From Streptomyces aidingensis (GTDB taxonomy: Bacteria > Actinomycetota > Actinomycetes > Streptomycetales > Streptomycetaceae): a stretch of 64,000 nt of DNA. The stretch is taken from positions 68,274 through 132,273 of the forward strand of contig NZ_FOLM01000003.1 in the NCBI RefSeq assembly GCF_900112355.1, written 5' to 3'. This document shows positions 45,923-54,723 of the stretch, piece after piece. The position numbers and the translations under genes are program-made. Within the stretch, counting starts at the first letter, position 1. Each line of letters opens with the position of its first letter. The notes beneath the pieces were generated by a model. The model saw nothing but the letters and a program-made list of their open reading frames with translations. It had not been told where the DNA came from and searched no databases.

Positions 45923-46056
45923 GGATGCGGGCAATCAATCGAACAGTCTCGATTTGATAGCTGGTTGTTTCATGTGTTGACTGCAAGAGCATGGCGGAGT
46001 TAGCTCCTCCCTACCCGGCCGCAACGTGGCGGCCCCTGCGGAGAAGGCGAGCAACC

Positions 46057-47175
46057 ATGCGGATGCATCTGCGCCGTGCGCTCATCGGCACAGCGGCCAT
46101 CGCCATGGCGGCCACCCTGGCGGCCTGCGGTGAGGCGGGTGACGGAGACGACGGCGGCAACGGCGGCAACGGCGGCGGTGACGGCGGTGACGGCAAGGGC
46201 ACCATCGGCATTCTGCTGCCCGACGACTGGACCACCCGCTACGAGGCGTTCGACCGCCCGGTCATGGAACAGACCATCAAGAAGCTGTGCCCGGACTGCG
46301 AGATCGAGTACGGCAACGCCGCGGGCGACACCTCCCGGCAGAAGCAGCAGTTCGACGCCATGCTCACCCAGGGCGTCGATGTGATCATCCTGGACCCGTT
46401 CGACGCCGGCGCCACCGCCGGCTGGGTGGAGGAGGCCAAGGCCGAGGGCGTGTCCGTGGTGGCCTACGACCGGCTGGCCGAGGGCGACATCGACGCCTAT
46501 GTCTCCTACGACAACTACCGGGTCGGCCAGCTCCAGGGACAGGCCGTGCTGGACAGCCTGGGCGAGAACGCCGACGGCGCCCGGGTCGTGATGATCAACG
46601 GTTCCCCCACCGACCCCAACGCCGCGATGTTCAAGGAGGGCGCCCACGACGTGCTGGACGGCACCGTGGAGATCGTCTACGAGGACGACATCGACGGCTG
46701 GGACCCGGCGCTGGCCAACCAGTCCATGACCGCCGCCATCCAGTCCCTGGGCAATGACGGCTTCGACGCCGTCTATTCGGCCAACGACGGCATGGCGGGC
46801 GGCATCGTCACCGCCCTGGAGGGCGAGGGCATCACCGGCGTCCCGGTCGGCGGCCAGGACGCCGAACTGGCCGCGCTGCAGCGCATCGTCAGCGGCCAGC
46901 AGACCTTCACCATCTACAAGGCGCTGGTGCCGGAGGCCGAGGTGACCGCCGAGATCGCGGTCCGGCTGCTGAACGGCGAGGACTTCGACGACCTGGCGCC
47001 GGAGAGCGTGGACAGCCCCACCACCGAGGGCATCCCGTCCGCGCTGCTCACCCCGGTCCAGGTGACCAAGGACAACATCAAGGACACCATCATCGCCGAC
47101 GAGTTCTACACCGTGGACGAGATCTGCACCGAGAACTTCGCCGACGCGTGCGCCGAGGCCGGTCTGACCGGCTGA
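46057..47175 (+). CDS. xylF: Xylose ABC transporter substrate-binding lipoprotein
   Basis: A 372-aa periplasmic-binding-protein-type lipoprotein. The signal peptide 'RRALIGTAAIAMAATLAAC' ends in a lipobox cysteine (Cys24), followed by an Asp/Gly/Asn-rich linker. The sugar-binding body ('TIGILLPDDWTTRYEAFDRP', 'GVDVIILDPFDAGATAGWV', 'VSYDNYRVGQLQG', 'DAVYSANDGMAGGIV') is of the XylF/RbsB family. The ATG at 46057 is chosen because GGAGAAGG lies upstream and gives a proper signal peptide; an earlier in-frame ATG (45991) would not. A strong hairpin separates it from xylG. Xylose specificity is by synteny. Confidence 0.9.
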   Translation: MRMHLRRALIGTAAIAMAATLAACGEAGDGDDGGNGGNGGGDGGDGKGTIGILLPDDWTTRYEAFDRPVMEQTIKKLCPDCEIEYGNAAGDTSRQKQQFDAMLTQGVDVIILDPFDAGATAGWVEEAKAEGVSVVAYDRLAEGDIDAYVSYDNYRVGQLQGQAVLDSLGENADGARVVMINGSPTDPNAAMFKEGAHDVLDGTVEIVYEDDIDGWDPALANQSMTAAIQSLGNDGFDAVYSANDGMAGGIVTALEGEGITGVPVGGQDAELAALQRIVSGQQTFTIYKALVPEAEVTAEIAVRLLNGEDFDDLAPESVDSPTTEGIPSALLTPVQVTKDNIKDTIIADEFYTVDEICTENFADACAEAGLTG

Positions 47176-47187
47176 CCCCGGCGGCGA

Positions 47188-47229
47188 CGCGCACCGTCCG
47201 GCGCCCCCCGGGGCGCCGGACGGTGCGCG
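47188..47229 (+). terminator. Stem-loop between xylF and xylG
   Basis: Arms of 18 bp (47188-47205 with 47212-47229, beginning CGCGCACCGTCC) pair perfectly around a 6-nt loop, 12 bp after xylF. Like the hairpin after ngcE, it likely sets the excess of binding protein over membrane parts. Confidence 0.75.
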
Positions 47230-47333
47230 CGGCTCCCGCCGGCTCCCCGCCGCCCCCCCTCCCCGGCAACCCCGCCCGCAACGACCCTTACCCGCCGCGC
47301 CGTTCCGGGCGCGGCGAAGGAGCTGACCGCACC

Positions 47334-48158
47334 ATGACCGCCGCCGCACCAACCCTGCTGGCGCTGCGCGGAGTCTCCAAACGCTTCGGTGCCGTGCAGG
47401 CACTGAGCGATGTGGACCTGGAACTCCGCTCCGGCGTTGTCACCGCCCTGGTGGGTGACAACGGCGCCGGGAAATCCACCCTGATCAAGACCATCGCCGG
47501 CGTCCACGCCGCGGACACCGGCGTCTTCGAGTGGAAGGGCAGGCCGGTCCGGATCAACCGGCCGCACGACGCCCAGGACCTCGGCATCGCCACCGTCTAC
47601 CAGGACCTCGCGCTCTGCGACAACCTGGACGTGGTGGCCAACCTCTTCCTCGGCCGGGAGACCGTGCACGGCGTGGCGCTGGACGAGGTGGAGATGGAAC
47701 GCCGTTCCCGGGAGCTGCTGGACACCCTCTCCATCCGCATCCCCAGCGTGCGCATCCCGGTGGCCTCGCTCTCCGGCGGCCAGCGCCAGGTGGTGGCCAT
47801 CGCCCGGGCGCTGATCGGCGACCCCGACCTGGTGATCCTGGACGAGCCCACCGCCGCGCTGGGCGTGGAACAGACCGCCCAGGTGCTGGACCTGGTGGAA
47901 CGGCTCCGCGAGCGCGGCCACGGGGTCATCCTGATCAGCCACAACATGGCGGATGTGCAGGCGGTCGCCGACGAGGTGGCGGTGCTGCGGCTGGGCCGCA
48001 ACAACGGCCTGTTCGACATGGAGACCACCTCGCAGGAGAAGATCGTCTCCGCCATCACCGGTGCCACCGACAACGCCGTCAGCCGCCGCCGGCACCGCCG
48101 GCACCACGGCACCGGGCGGCCGGCCGGCGGCGCGAGCGGAACGGAGGACGCCCGATGA
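47334..48158 (+). CDS. xylG: Xylose ABC transporter ATP-binding protein
   Basis: A 274-aa single ABC ATPase domain: Walker A 'GDNGAGKSTL', Q-loop 'VYQDLALCDNL', signature 'LSGGQRQ', Walker B 'DLVILDEPTAALG' and switch His 'LISHNM'. Escherichia coli XylG has two fused ABC domains; this Streptomyces form has one, so it presumably works as a homodimer. AAGGAG precedes the ATG at 47334. The stop overlaps the xylH start (ATGA). Confidence 0.92.
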   Translation: MTAAAPTLLALRGVSKRFGAVQALSDVDLELRSGVVTALVGDNGAGKSTLIKTIAGVHAADTGVFEWKGRPVRINRPHDAQDLGIATVYQDLALCDNLDVVANLFLGRETVHGVALDEVEMERRSRELLDTLSIRIPSVRIPVASLSGGQRQVVAIARALIGDPDLVILDEPTAALGVEQTAQVLDLVERLRERGHGVILISHNMADVQAVADEVAVLRLGRNNGLFDMETTSQEKIVSAITGATDNAVSRRRHRRHHGTGRPAGGASGTEDAR

Positions 48159-49462
48159 GCAGCCCCACCCCCGGCGCCCCGTCCCACCAGGCCGGCCAGG
48201 CCCCGGTGGAGTCGGACGCGCCCATGACCCCGGCGGCCGAGGTGCCCGCCCCCGACCCGCGGCTGCTGGTGCGCGAGCGCGGCCTGATGGGATACACGGA
48301 GGAGTTCCGGCGCAAGATCCGCGGCGGTGAGCTGGGCTCCGTCCCGGTGGTGCTCGGCCTGATCGTGATCGCGGTCGTCTTCCAGTCGCTGACCGGCAAC
48401 TTCCTCACCCCGCGCAATCTCAGCAATCTCACCGTCTACATCGCCGGACCGGGCATCATGGCGGTCGGCATCGTGCTGGTGCTGCTGCTGGGCGAGATCG
48501 ATCTGTCGGTCGGTTCGGTGGCCGGGCTCAGTGCCGCACTGTGGGCGGCGCTGTCGGTCACCAACGGCGTCAACGATCTGGTGTCCATCGCCGCCGCGAT
48601 CGCGGCCGGGGCGGCCGTCGGCGCGGTGCACGGCTTCTTCTTCGCCAAGGTGGGGGTGCCGGCCTTTGTGGTCACCCTGGCCGGCTTCCTGGGCTGGAGC
48701 GGCCTCCAGATCTGGGTGATGGGCGAGGAGGGCACCATCAACATCCCGCGCGACAGCCTGGTGCGGGATCTGTACGGCCACTACTTCAGCGACCGGGCCT
48801 TCGCCTGGGGCATGGCCCTGCTGCTGACCGCGGGGTATGCGGCGGCGCTGGTGCTCTCCGAGCGCCGCCGGGCCAGGGCCGGGCTGCCGGTGCGCCCGCG
48901 CGGCGAGATCGTGCTGCGGGTGCTGCTGGTGGCCGCCGCCGCCTTCGCCGTGGCCTACATGCTGAACGAGCACCGGGGACTGCCGCTGGCGCTGGTGATC
49001 TTCCTGGTGATCCTGATCCTGGTCGACTTCGTGGTCCGCCGTACCCGGTACGGCCGGCAGATCTTCGCGGTCGGCGGCAACGCCGAGGCGGCCCGCCGGG
49101 CCGGCATCAATGTGGAGCGGGTGCGGCTGACGGTGTTCTCCCTGGCCGGCGGGCTGGCCGCGGTCGGCGGGTTCTTCATCGCGGCCCAGTCCGGCGGCGC
49201 CACCAAGAGCCTGGGCTCCGGCAATCTGCTGATGAATGTGATCGCGGCGGCGGTGATCGGCGGCACCTCGCTGTTCGGCGGGCGCGGCTGGGTGTGGTCG
49301 GCGCTGCTGGGCACCCTGGTCATCCAGTCCATCACCATCGGCCTGGACCTGCTGGGCATGCAGAGCGCCATCCAGTTCATGATCACCGGCGCGGTGCTGC
49401 TGATCGCGGTCACGGTGGACTCGGTGTCCCGCCGCACCCAGCGCACCGCCGGACGGACCTGA
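48155..49462 (+). CDS. xylH: Xylose ABC transporter permease
   Basis: A 435-aa permease with about 10-11 membrane segments and a 60-residue cytosolic N-terminus. The family core 'GIMAVGIVLVLLLGEIDLSVGS', 'VPAFVVTLAGFLGWSGLQIW', 'YGRQIFAVGGNAEAARRAGI' and 'GGTSLFGGRGWVWSALLG' is that of XylH/RbsC-type transporters. The ATG overlaps the xylG stop. A long hairpin follows the gene. Confidence 0.93.
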   Translation: MSSPTPGAPSHQAGQAPVESDAPMTPAAEVPAPDPRLLVRERGLMGYTEEFRRKIRGGELGSVPVVLGLIVIAVVFQSLTGNFLTPRNLSNLTVYIAGPGIMAVGIVLVLLLGEIDLSVGSVAGLSAALWAALSVTNGVNDLVSIAAAIAAGAAVGAVHGFFFAKVGVPAFVVTLAGFLGWSGLQIWVMGEEGTINIPRDSLVRDLYGHYFSDRAFAWGMALLLTAGYAAALVLSERRRARAGLPVRPRGEIVLRVLLVAAAAFAVAYMLNEHRGLPLALVIFLVILILVDFVVRRTRYGRQIFAVGGNAEAARRAGINVERVRLTVFSLAGGLAAVGGFFIAAQSGGATKSLGSGNLLMNVIAAAVIGGTSLFGGRGWVWSALLGTLVIQSITIGLDLLGMQSAIQFMITGAVLLIAVTVDSVSRRTQRTAGRT

Positions 49463-49531
49463 GCCGGTGCCCGGTCCGACAAGTCGGGCGAACATGGCAC
49501 TCAACGTTCAAATCTGGTCAAAAAAATGATC

Positions 49532-49567
49532 GAAAGTTCCGGGCTGCCGAAGCAGCCCGGAACTTTC
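49532..49567 (+). terminator. Terminator after xylH
   Basis: GAAAGTTCCGGGCTG pairs perfectly with CAGCCCGGAACTTTC around a 6-nt loop. Confidence 0.8.
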
Positions 49568-49733
49568 CATGCAGCTGGCGATACGAACAGGTGAGCTATC
49601 TCGCATCCTGAGACGTTCCCCGAGTGCCGTGGAAGATTAGACTCGACGGATTGACCCGCCGGACCACCCCGGTCCGCACGGACGACTCTGGGCTGCACGG
49701 CGGCGGCCCGCGGTGGAAGCAAGGAGGCAACGG

Positions 49734-51641
49734 GTGGCGCTGCTGACCCGCATCACGGGACCGCGCGATCTCGACGGACTCAACCACGAGCAGCTCGACC
49801 AGCTCGCACAGGAAATCCGGACCTTCCTCATCACCTCGGTCGCGAAGACCGGCGGCCATCTCGGCCCGAATCTGGGCGTGGTGGAACTGACCATCGCCCT
49901 GCACCGGGTGTTCGACTCACCGGCCGACCGCATCCTGTGGGACACCGGCCACCAGTCCTATGTGCACAAACTCCTCACCGGCCGCCAGGACTTCAGCCGG
50001 CTGCGCGCCCGCGGCGGACTGGCCGGCTACCCCTCGCAGACCGAGTCCGAGCACGATGTCATCGAGAACAGCCACGCCTCCACGGTGCTCGGCTGGGCCG
50101 ACGGCCTGGCCAAGGCCAACCAGCTCATGGGCCGGGACAACCATGTGGTGGCGGTCACCGGCGACGGCGCCCTGACCGGCGGCATGGCCTGGGAGGCGAT
50201 GAACAACATCGCCGCCGCCCAGGACCGCCCGCTGGTGATCGTGGTCAACGACAACGAGCGGTCCTACTCGCCCACCATCGGCGGCCTGGCCGACCATCTG
50301 GCCACCCTGCGGATGACCGACGGCTACGAGCGCTTCCTCACCCGCGGCAAGGAACTCCTCAACCGCACCCCGGTGGTGGGCAAGCCGCTGCACGACGCGC
50401 TGCACGGCGCCAAGAAGGGCCTGAAGGACATCATCGCCCCGCAGGGCATGTTCGAGGACCTCGGCCTGAAGTACGTCGGCCCCATCGACGGCCATGACCT
50501 CCCGGCCCTGGAATCCGCCCTGCTGCGCGCCAAGCGGTTCGGCGGCCCGGTGATCGTGCACTGCCTGACCGAGAAGGGCCGCGGCTACCAGCCCGCCCGG
50601 GACGACGAGGCCGACCAGTTCCACGCCGTCGGCGTGATCCACCCCGACACCGGCCTGCCGGTCTCGGTCGGCGGCGCCGACTGGACCTCGGTGTTCGAGG
50701 ACGAGATCGTGCGGATCGGCCGCGAGCGGGAGGACATCGTCGCCATCACCGCGGCCATGCTCCGGCCGGTGGGCCTGAAGAAGTTCGCCGACGAGTTCCC
50801 GCACCGGGTCTACGACGTCGGCATCGCCGAACAGCACGGCGCGGTCTCCGCCGCCGGCCTGGCCTTCGGCGGCCTGCATCCGGTCTTCGCCGTCTACGCG
50901 ACCTTCCTCAACCGCGCCTTCGACCAGTTGCTGATGGACGTCGCCCTGCACCGGCTCGGCGTCACCTTCGTGCTGGACCGGGCCGGCATCACCGGGCCGG
51001 ACGGCCCCTCGCACCACGGCATGTGGGACATGTCCCTGCTCCAGGTGGTCCCCGGGCTGCGGCTGGCCGCGCCGCGCGACGCCGAACAGCTCCGGCTCCA
51101 GCTGCGCGAGGCGGTCCAGGTGCGCGACGCGCCCACCGTGGTCCGCTACTCCAAGGGCGCGGTCGGCCCCGCGGTCCCCGCCGTCGGCGCCGTCGGCGGC
51201 ATGGACGTGCTGCGCGGCCCCGCCGAGGGGGAGGAGCGGCCGGACGTGCTGCTGCTCTCCATCGGCGCCCTGGCCCCGGTCTGTCTGGAGGCGGCGGAAC
51301 TCCTCGGCCAGCAGGGCATCACCACCACGGTGGTCGACCCCCGCTGGGTCAAGCCGGTCGATCCGGCGCTGCCCGGGCTGGCCGCCCGGCACCGGGTGGT
51401 GGTCACCGTCGAGGACAACTGCCGGGCCGGCGGCGTCGGCGCCGCGGTCGCCCAGGCGCTGCGCGACGCCGAGGTGGACATCCCGGTGCGCAACTTCGGC
51501 ATCCCGCCGCAGTTCCAGGAGCACGCCTCCCGCGGCGAGCTGCTGAGCTCCCTCGGCCTCACCGGCCCGGACATCGCCCGCCAGGTCACCGGCCTGGTCG
51601 CCCGGCTGGAGAACCCGCTCAACGCGACCCCGACCGCCTGA
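49734..51641 (+). CDS. dxs: 1-deoxy-D-xylulose-5-phosphate synthase
   Basis: A 635-aa thiamine-diphosphate enzyme that condenses pyruvate and glyceraldehyde 3-phosphate, the first step of the MEP isoprenoid pathway. TPP motif '[18 protein letters not shown]', the '[12 protein letters not shown]'-type start ('[19 protein letters not shown]'), the catalytic Glu region '[18 protein letters not shown]' and '[18 protein letters not shown]' are all intact. The GTG at 49734 has AAGGAGG 6 bp upstream, so the longer frame from 49713 is rejected. Single gene, between xylH and a converging cluster. Confidence 0.96.
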   Translation: MALLTRITGPRDLDGLNHEQLDQLAQEIRTFLITSVAKTGGHLGPNLGVVELTIALHRVFDSPADRILWDTGHQSYVHKLLTGRQDFSRLRARGGLAGYPSQTESEHDVIENSHASTVLGWADGLAKANQLMGRDNHVVAVTGDGALTGGMAWEAMNNIAAAQDRPLVIVVNDNERSYSPTIGGLADHLATLRMTDGYERFLTRGKELLNRTPVVGKPLHDALHGAKKGLKDIIAPQGMFEDLGLKYVGPIDGHDLPALESALLRAKRFGGPVIVHCLTEKGRGYQPARDDEADQFHAVGVIHPDTGLPVSVGGADWTSVFEDEIVRIGREREDIVAITAAMLRPVGLKKFADEFPHRVYDVGIAEQHGAVSAAGLAFGGLHPVFAVYATFLNRAFDQLLMDVALHRLGVTFVLDRAGITGPDGPSHHGMWDMSLLQVVPGLRLAAPRDAEQLRLQLREAVQVRDAPTVVRYSKGAVGPAVPAVGAVGGMDVLRGPAEGEERPDVLLLSIGALAPVCLEAAELLGQQGITTTVVDPRWVKPVDPALPGLAARHRVVVTVEDNCRAGGVGAAVAQALRDAEVDIPVRNFGIPPQFQEHASRGELLSSLGLTGPDIARQVTGLVARLENPLNATPTA

Positions 51642-51686
51642 CCGGGCGGGCCGTGCCCCGCCGCCGGCGGCCCGGGACGGCGGCGG

Positions 51687-52688
51687 TCACGGGCCGCCGC
51701 GGGCGAGGGCCAGAAAGGCGCCGTAGGCGGTCCGGAGGAAGCGGGCGGCCGGGCCGGGCGAGGTGTTGGTGAAGGCGGCCAGCCCGGTGCCGCGCTCCGG
51801 GGAGAAGGCAAGGAAGGCGGTGCACCCCCGGGTGGCCCCGCTGTGATGCAGATGCGGCGGCGGCCCGGGGCGCCGGTTCCACACCAGGCAGAGCTGGTGC
51901 CCGCCGCGGGGCAGTACCAGCCGGGGCCGCTGCACCTCGGCCAGGGCGGTGCGCAGCACCGCGCCGGGCGCCAGGGCCGGGTCCAGCAGCAGCGTCAGCG
52001 AGCGCAGGGCGTCGGCGGCGGTCAGCCGCAGCGCGCCGGCGGCCGGCAGGCCCGGGATCAGCCAGCGCGGGCGGGGCCGGCCGTGCCAGTGCCCGGTGAT
52101 CTGCGGGCGGTCCGGCGAGCAGTCGCTGCCGGTCAGACCCAGCGGGCCGAGAACGCGCCGGTGCAGGGCCTCCTCGTAGGGCCTGCCGGTGACCTGGGCC
52201 AGCGCCCGGCCGAGCAGGGCCACGCCGAAGTTGGAGTAGTGGACCCGGGTGCCGGGCCGGTGGCGCGGCCGGACCCGGGCCAGGGCCCGCTCCAGATCGC
52301 CGGCCGAGAAGCGGGCATAGGGGTTGCTGAACCACAGCGGTGCCGCCCGGCGCGGCAGCCCCGGCGGCAGCCGCGGCAGGCCGGAGGTGTGGGTGGCCAG
52401 GTGCAGCAGGGTGACCGGCGGGGAGGTCTCCGGGACGCCGGGCAGATGGCGGGCCAGCGGGTCGGTGAGCCGTACCCGCCCCTCGGCGGCGAGCACGGCC
52501 AGCAGCAGCGCGGTGTAGGTCTTGGTCAGCGATCCCGCCTCGAAGCGGGTGCGGCGGCCGGCCGGACCGGCGCAGGCGGTGAACCGCCGCCCGTGGTGGA
52601 CGGCGGCGACGGCCACCGTGCGTCCCGGGGCGGCGCCGGCGGTGGCCAGCAGCGGGCGGAGCGCCTCCCCGGGCGGGGCGGCGCTCAT
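51687..52688 (-). CDS. Serine hydrolase of the class C beta-lactamase family
   Basis: A 333-aa protein with the three active-site motifs: S-x-x-K in 'EAGSLTKTYTALLLAVLAAE' (about residue 52), Y-x-N in 'HYSNFGVALLGRALAQ' and H-S-G in 'HLHHSGATRGCTAF'. No signal peptide is visible, so it would act in the cytoplasm, unlike true beta-lactamases. Members of this fold also serve as esterases, D-aminopeptidases and peptide cyclases. It is the last gene of the peptide cluster: its ATG overlaps the stop of the DUF6895-like gene (ATGA). A role in processing the 61-aa peptide is possible. Confidence 0.85.
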   Translation of the reverse strand: MSAAPPGEALRPLLATAGAAPGRTVAVAAVHHGRRFTACAGPAGRRTRFEAGSLTKTYTALLLAVLAAEGRVRLTDPLARHLPGVPETSPPVTLLHLATHTSGLPRLPPGLPRRAAPLWFSNPYARFSAGDLERALARVRPRHRPGTRVHYSNFGVALLGRALAQVTGRPYEEALHRRVLGPLGLTGSDCSPDRPQITGHWHGRPRPRWLIPGLPAAGALRLTAADALRSLTLLLDPALAPGAVLRTALAEVQRPRLVLPRGGHQLCLVWNRRPGPPPHLHHSGATRGCTAFLAFSPERGTGLAAFTNTSPGPAARFLRTAYGAFLALARGGP

Positions 52689-53614
52689 GGCCCGGCGCGT
52701 CCGGCCAGGGCGGTGCCCGCCACCGTGACCACCGCCACCGTGTGCTGGTGGTCGTGGAAGCGCTGCTCCGGGTCGTCGGTCACCGGCTCGCCGTCGCGCG
52801 GCACCAGGCCGTCCGGCCGCTGGATCCCGGCCAGGGCCTCCCAGTGGCCGGGATCGCAGTACGGCTCGGGCAGGCAGGCTCCGACGATCAGCAGCTCGGC
52901 CAGCAGATCCCACTGGGCGACTTCGCGCCAGATGTCGGTCCACACCGGCAGCCAGTCGTGCAGATAGGCGGCCAGCGGCGCGGGCAGGCCCTCCGGGCGG
53001 GCCGACCAGTCGGTGAGATGGAAGACGGTGTGCGTCATGTGGTAGGCCGTCATCCAGTCCACCGCCCACGGCTCGGGCTCCGCTCCCAGCCAGGTGGCGC
53101 GGGCCAGCGCCGCCCAGTCGTCCTCGCGCAGCGGCGCCAGGCCCACCACCCGGGCGGCGTTGGCCACCGCCAGCCGCCGGTTGGGGACCACCTCGACGGC
53201 CCGCAGCGAACGCAGCCGGGAGTGATGGGCCAGCAGCCGGTCCAGCTCGGCATGCCGGTACCCGGCCCGGGCGAAGTGCGAGTACGTCTCCATCGGATCG
53301 GTCATCAGGGTGTGCCGGAGCTGGCGCTCGTAGAGCAGGTCGCCCGCGCGGAACTGCTCCCAGAGGTAGTCCAGCAGATTCTGCGCGGCGGCCCGGCGTC
53401 CGGCGCCGGAGTGCGGGTCGCGCAGCACCAGGGAGGCGGCCAGCGCGCTCTCGCCCAGCGGCTTGTAGGTGCTGTCCGGATCGTCCAGGGTCTCGGTGGT
53501 GCCCGGCGGCAGGGCGCCGAACCGTCGGTTGGCGTGCAGCCAGGACAGCGCCCGGTCGGCCAGCAGCCGTGCCGTGTCCCGGACCGGCCCGGGGACCGCG
53601 GGGGCCGCCGTCAC
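52685..53614 (-). CDS. DUF6895-like helical protein
   Basis: A 309-aa all-helical protein resembling proteins I remember annotated as DUF6895; function unknown. Residues such as 'RALSWLHANRRFGALP', 'DPDSTYKPLGESALAASLVL', 'METYSHFARAGYRHAELDRL', 'WMTAYHMTHTVFHLTDW' and the C-terminal 'RFHDHQHTVAVVTVAG' suggest an alpha/alpha-barrel with conserved His/Asp residues near one end, as in terpene-cyclase-like or glycosidase-like barrels. The GTG start overlaps the preceding stop (GTGA), and its own stop overlaps the hydrolase ATG, so translation of the three genes is coupled. Confidence 0.65.
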   Translation of the reverse strand: MTAAPAVPGPVRDTARLLADRALSWLHANRRFGALPPGTTETLDDPDSTYKPLGESALAASLVLRDPHSGAGRRAAAQNLLDYLWEQFRAGDLLYERQLRHTLMTDPMETYSHFARAGYRHAELDRLLAHHSRLRSLRAVEVVPNRRLAVANAARVVGLAPLREDDWAALARATWLGAEPEPWAVDWMTAYHMTHTVFHLTDWSARPEGLPAPLAAYLHDWLPVWTDIWREVAQWDLLAELLIVGACLPEPYCDPGHWEALAGIQRPDGLVPRDGEPVTDDPEQRFHDHQHTVAVVTVAGTALAGRAGP

Positions 53615-54306
53615 CGGACCGGCTCCCGCAGCAGGCGGGCGATGGCCAGGTCGAGCGCGGTGCGCGGCCCGGCGACGCCGTGCAGGTCGAGATGGTCCAG
53701 CGCGGCGAGCGGGTCCAGCGGCAGCGGACCGGGCAGCAGGCAGAGCCAGCGCACCAGCCGGGCGGCCGTGGGGTGGTCGCGGCGCAGCATGGCGCGGGTC
53801 AGTCCCCGGGCGAGCGCGCGGCCGGAGCGGCGGGCGAGTTCGTGCACGGGACTGTCCAGGACCGGCAGCGCCAGCGGGGCGAGCCGGGCCAGCGCGTCGG
53901 ACAGCCCGCGCCAGTCCTCCCCGGAGCCGGGCCGCTGCGCGGGGGGCGGCAGCGCGGGATGGCGCGGGTTGTGCAGGCTGAGCAGCCGGGCGGTGGCCCA
54001 GTCCCGCCAAGCCACGTACGGGTCCGAGGGTGCTCCGTCGCCGGCCCGGAAGGCGGTCAGGGCCTGGGAGACGGCCGCGGTGTCCTGGGGCCGGAGCGGT
54101 GCCCCGGCCAGCAGATGCGGGGCGAAGGAGTCGCTGCCGACAATCCGCAGGGCGGCCAGGCAGGACAGCGGATCGGGGGTGTCCGCCACGTATTCGGCCA
54201 CGAAGACCGCGTCCCCGGGACCCCGGAGGGCGCCGAGAACGCGGAGAGCCAGTCGGTCGGCCGCGACACCGAAGGTCTCGCGTGGTGCGCTCACCGCAGA
54301 GGGCAT
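53611..54306 (-). CDS. Unknown helical protein of the peptide cluster
   Basis: A 231-aa alpha-helical protein I do not recognise. It has no membrane segment, signal peptide or catalytic motif; regular helices ('AADRLALRVLGAL', 'YVAWRDWATARLLSLHNPRH', 'LARRSGRALARGLTRAMLRR', 'TALDLAIARLLREP') suggest a repeat-like or adaptor fold. GGAGAG precedes the ATG at 54306. Lies 131 bp after the peptide gene and overlaps the DUF6895-like gene by 4 bp, so it is part of that unit. Confidence 0.7.
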   Translation of the reverse strand: MPSAVSAPRETFGVAADRLALRVLGALRGPGDAVFVAEYVADTPDPLSCLAALRIVGSDSFAPHLLAGAPLRPQDTAAVSQALTAFRAGDGAPSDPYVAWRDWATARLLSLHNPRHPALPPPAQRPGSGEDWRGLSDALARLAPLALPVLDSPVHELARRSGRALARGLTRAMLRRDHPTAARLVRWLCLLPGPLPLDPLAALDHLDLHGVAGPRTALDLAIARLLREPVR

Positions 54307-54437
54307 GGGCTGCTCACTCTCCCGGGCCGCGGCACCGCACGACGCGGGATCACGGCTCCGCCACTACCGGCTGCTGTTGCTGCTTCCGATGTGCGTTTCC
54401 GAGGTGCGGTCCGCCGGTACCGCTGCCGGTACCGGTG

Positions 54438-54623
54438 CTACTTCTCCTTCGCGGGCTTGGGCTCCTTCGGGGACAGCAGCAGTCCCAGCAGCAGAGCCCC
54501 CGCGCCCTCCGGGGCGGGCAGCGGCGCGTCGCTCACGGCCGCCTCGGGCGCGGCCATCAGTTCCTCGGCGGCCTCCGCCTGGGCGGTTGTGGCGGTGAGC
54601 CGGACGGTTTCCTGGGCAAGCAT
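54438..54623 (-). CDS. Small peptide (61 aa), candidate precursor or signal
   Basis: A well-supported short gene: ATG at 54623, GGGGAG 8 bp upstream and a promoter-like A+T-rich region before it. The peptide has an acidic, Ala/Thr-rich front ('MLAQETVRLTATTAQAEAAE'), a Pro/Ala-rich middle, a short hydrophobic patch ('GALLLGLLLSP') and a basic end ('KEPKPAKEK'). There is no cysteine, so a lanthipeptide core is excluded. The split into a leader-like half and a distinct tail, and three co-directional enzymes behind it, resemble a RiPP precursor; a structural or signalling peptide is the alternative. Confidence 0.65.
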   Translation of the reverse strand: MLAQETVRLTATTAQAEAAEELMAAPEAAVSDAPLPAPEGAGALLLGLLLSPKEPKPAKEK

Positions 54624-54652
54624 GGAATCTCCCCGTGGGTGTCGATTTGTCC

Positions 54653-54668
54653 TTATGTCGACATTAAT
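54653..54668 (-). promoter_or_regulatory. Palindrome in the promoter region of the peptide gene
   Basis: ATGTCGACAT (54655-54664) is a perfect 10-bp palindrome flanked by TT and TAA, 32 bp before the peptide start codon in an A+T-rich window (54640-54672). It is a candidate operator. Confidence 0.4.
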
Positions 54669-54723
54669 TCGTGACCACGGGGGCTGTCCTGGCGGGACGG
54701 GAACCGGATGGATGATTCAACCG

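Noticed and set aside
45991..46056. An earlier ATG (45991) as the xylF start
   Set aside because: It would place 22 extra residues before a complete lipoprotein signal peptide; the ATG at 46057 has its own ribosome-binding site.
54438..54623. The small peptide as a lanthipeptide or lasso precursor
   Set aside because: It has no cysteine and no nearby LanM/LanB, lasso protease or cyclase genes, so those classes do not apply.
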